Shown here: piece by piece, positions 62,409-64,000 of the stretch | Layout of the letters: every line of letters begins with the position of its first letter | How positions within the stretch are numbered: position 1 is the first letter of the stretch | From: CAYMSF01 sp964392985 | Lineage (GTDB): Bacteria > Verrucomicrobiota > Lentisphaeria > Victivallales > Victivallaceae | DNA length: 64,000 nucleotides | Assembly: GCA_964392985.1 (NCBI GenBank) | Contig: CAYMSF010000004.1 | Span: forward strand, 1 to 64,000 | Direction: 5' to 3' | Program-made: the position numbers and the translations under genes | Notes under the pieces: model-generated | The model's input: only the letters and a program-made list of their open reading frames with translations | Databases searched by the model: none | Told to the model about the DNA's origin: nothing

Positions 62409-64000
62409 TTAATTACATCCGCATCCGCCACTGTTGCATCCGGATTCGCAATCACAATCGCATTCACAGGCAAAATGTTTCCTGATCCGTTCAACTACCT
62501 GATCCGGCGTGAAGCCAAATTTTTCAGTTAGCACCTTGTATGGCGCTGATGCGCCAAAAGTATCAATCCCGATTGCAAGACCTTCGCTGCCAACAAAACG
62601 ATGCCATCCAAAAGTTGAACCGGCTTCTATCGAAACTCTTGTGCCGCATTCAGGTGGCAATACCGCATCTTGATAATCTTTGTTCTGTCTCAAAAATAAT
62701 TCTTGAGATGGCATGGAAACAACACGAACACCGCAACCTTTTGACCTGATAATTTCAGCGGACTTCAATGCCAGATTAACTTCTGATCCAGTGGCAATTA
62801 GAATAATTTGAAAGTCTTCGTCATCACTAAGCACGTATGCACCACGTTCAACATCAATTCTTGCAGCCTGTTCTGCCGTAAGCGGTTCAAGGTCTTGTCG
62901 TGTCAACATAATTGCAACCGGTCCTTTAGCGCGAAGTGCTGCCGCCCAGGCATGTGCTGTTTCATAAGCGTCAGCCGGACGGATTGAAATCATTCCTGGA
63001 ATGGTACGCAACATTGCCAATTGTTCAATAGGTTCATGAGTTGGACCATCTTCACCGACATAAAAAGAGTCATGAGTAAATACATAAATTTCGTGTAGTC
63101 CCTGCAACGCCGCAAGTCTGATTGCCGGCTTCATGTAATCAGAGAAAACAAAAAATGTTGATGTGTATGGAATGATAGTTTCATACAAAGCCATACCGTT
63201 GCCGGCCATCCCCATCGCAAGTTCACGTACACCAAAATGAAAATTTGAACCAGAACGATTTTCTGGCGAGAACCCTGGCGCGTCTTTGATGTTGGTTTTA
63301 GTTGAAGGTGCCAAATCGGCAGCTCCACCAACAAGGGAAGGAACCAAAGCGGCAGCGCGTTGGAGGATTTCTCCTCCTGAAGCGCGACTGGCAATCGGCT
63401 TTCCTGTCGGAGCAACTTTAAGTAATTCCTCAAGTATATTTTCCGGAACCACTCGATTTATCATTTTGCTTAAAATATCTGTTTTATCAGGATTATCATC
63501 AAGGAATTTTTGGAATTTTATATCCCAAACGGCAGCGTTGCTTAATAGCTGTTTAACCTTGTCGTCAATGAATTTTTGCACTTCAGGCATTACGAAGAAC
63601 GGTGTTTCGGGCATTCCCAAGTTAGTTTTGGCGGCATCAACCTCATCTTGACCAAGCGGTTCGCCATGCGCTGAAGACTTGCCTTGCTTATTAGGCGCTC
63701 CAAATCCAATTTTGGTTTTTCCTATAATCAGTGTAGGGCGTCCGTCAGAAATAACTGCCTCAGCCAGGGCTTTGTCGCATTCTTCAATATCATTGGCATT
63801 GGCAATGTTTATAACTCGCCAATTGTAAGCAGCAAACCTCGCCCCAACATTTTCAGAAAATGCCAAATTGGTTGAACCTTCAATTGTAATTGAATTATCG
63901 TCATAAAAGCATATAATGTTGTCAAGTTTTTGATGACCGGCAAGAGAAGCAGCTTCTGAAGTAACTCCCTCCATCATGCAACCATCGCCACAAATTACAA
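62409..64000 (-). CDS. tkt: Transketolase (5' end outside window) with Cys-rich C-terminal tail
   Basis: 529 codons present; the start lies beyond 64000. TDP-dependent transfer of two-carbon units in the pentose phosphate pathway. The TDP motif GDGCMMEGV is at the window edge, followed by the N of the metal site in YDDNSITIEG. The middle domain has FFVFSDYMKPAIRLAAL, DSFYVGEDGPTHEPIEQLA and RPADAYE; the C-terminal domain has ATGSEVNLAL and AGSTFGWHRFVG. After the normal end (VVERIRKHF) comes an unusual tail with seven Cys in 19 residues (62412-62468), alternating with Asp, Glu and Gly, which looks like a metal-binding extension. A hairpin follows at 62281-62314. Confidence 0.95.
   Translation of the reverse strand, partial: VICGDGCMMEGVTSEAASLAGHQKLDNIICFYDDNSITIEGSTNLAFSENVGARFAAYNWRVINIANANDIEECDKALAEAVISDGRPTLIIGKTKIGFGAPNKQGKSSAHGEPLGQDEVDAAKTNLGMPETPFFVMPEVQKFIDDKVKQLLSNAAVWDIKFQKFLDDNPDKTDILSKMINRVVPENILEELLKVAPTGKPIASRASGGEILQRAAALVPSLVGGAADLAPSTKTNIKDAPGFSPENRSGSNFHFGVRELAMGMAGNGMALYETIIPYTSTFFVFSDYMKPAIRLAALQGLHEIYVFTHDSFYVGEDGPTHEPIEQLAMLRTIPGMISIRPADAYETAHAWAAALRAKGPVAIMLTRQDLEPLTAEQAARIDVERGAYVLSDDEDFQIILIATGSEVNLALKSAEIIRSKGCGVRVVSMPSQELFLRQNKDYQDAVLPPECGTRVSIEAGSTFGWHRFVGSEGLAIGIDTFGASAPYKVLTEKFGFTPDQVVERIRKHFACECDCDCESGCNSGGCGCN

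Overview
The window (about 40% G+C by eye) reads as chromosomal DNA of a Gram-negative, fermentative, probably strictly anaerobic bacterium. Evidence for a Gram-negative envelope: an RND efflux pump with a lipoprotein adaptor, an RlpA-like protein and secreted small proteins. Evidence for anaerobic metabolism: a trimeric [FeFe] hydrogenase of the electron-bifurcating type and an EtfAB/lactate dehydrogenase-type operon. The set of protein families (surface repeat protein of the LA_2272 type, fused SecDF, UxaE-like epimerase, HydB-GltD fusion) fits a PVC-group organism such as Lentisphaerota, but this placement is inference from memory and was not tested by search.

Layout. 1-2.8 kb: phospholipid head-group genes psd and pssA and a sugar-nucleotide epimerase. 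2.8-9.6 kb: a signalling operon (CheR methyltransferase and two large hybrid histidine kinases) leading into a U32 protein. 11.9-16.9 kb, minus strand: RND pump, adaptor and TetR regulator with a candidate operator. 17.3-22.4 kb: a radical SAM/HhH protein, then rsmB, a GT39-like membrane glycosyltransferase and frr on the minus strand. 22.9-26.3 kb: a small membrane-anchored protein, a polytopic spermidine-synthase-like protein and an exported FMN-binding protein. 27-33.4 kb: SNF2/SWIM helicase, surface-repeat protein, ABC-F ATPase, DUF486 protein. 33.6-39.1 kb, minus: hydC-hydB-hydA, where HydB carries a GltD-like extension. 39.5 kb: tRNA-Asn. 39.9-48.8 kb: a lysine/ornithine decarboxylase-like gene, a secreted hypothetical, pnp, uxaE-like, yajC and fused secDF. 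48.9-52.3 kb: two tandem phosphohexomutase paralogues, the first with a destroyed active site, and a HAD phosphatase. 52.5-55.7 kb: etfB-etfA-lctD, with lctD broken by an in-frame amber codon. 55.7-64 kb, minus: a lone OppF-type ATPase, an ABM monooxygenase, valS, a repeat-containing membrane-anchored protein, an RlpA-like protein, and a transketolase that runs off the window and ends in a cysteine-rich tail.

How it fits together. HydABC (NADH plus reduced ferredoxin to H2, or the reverse) and EtfAB/LctD (lactate oxidation coupled to NAD and ferredoxin) are both flavin- or FeS-based energy-coupling systems, consistent with fermentation; transketolase and UxaE point to sugar and uronate use. 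No phage, insertion sequence, CRISPR array, rRNA or other obvious mobile DNA was seen. The most interesting items are the phosphohexomutase pseudoenzyme/enzyme pair, the Cys-rich transketolase tail, the HydB-GltD fusion, the paired spermidine-synthase-like/flavinylated exported proteins, and the amber codon in lctD.
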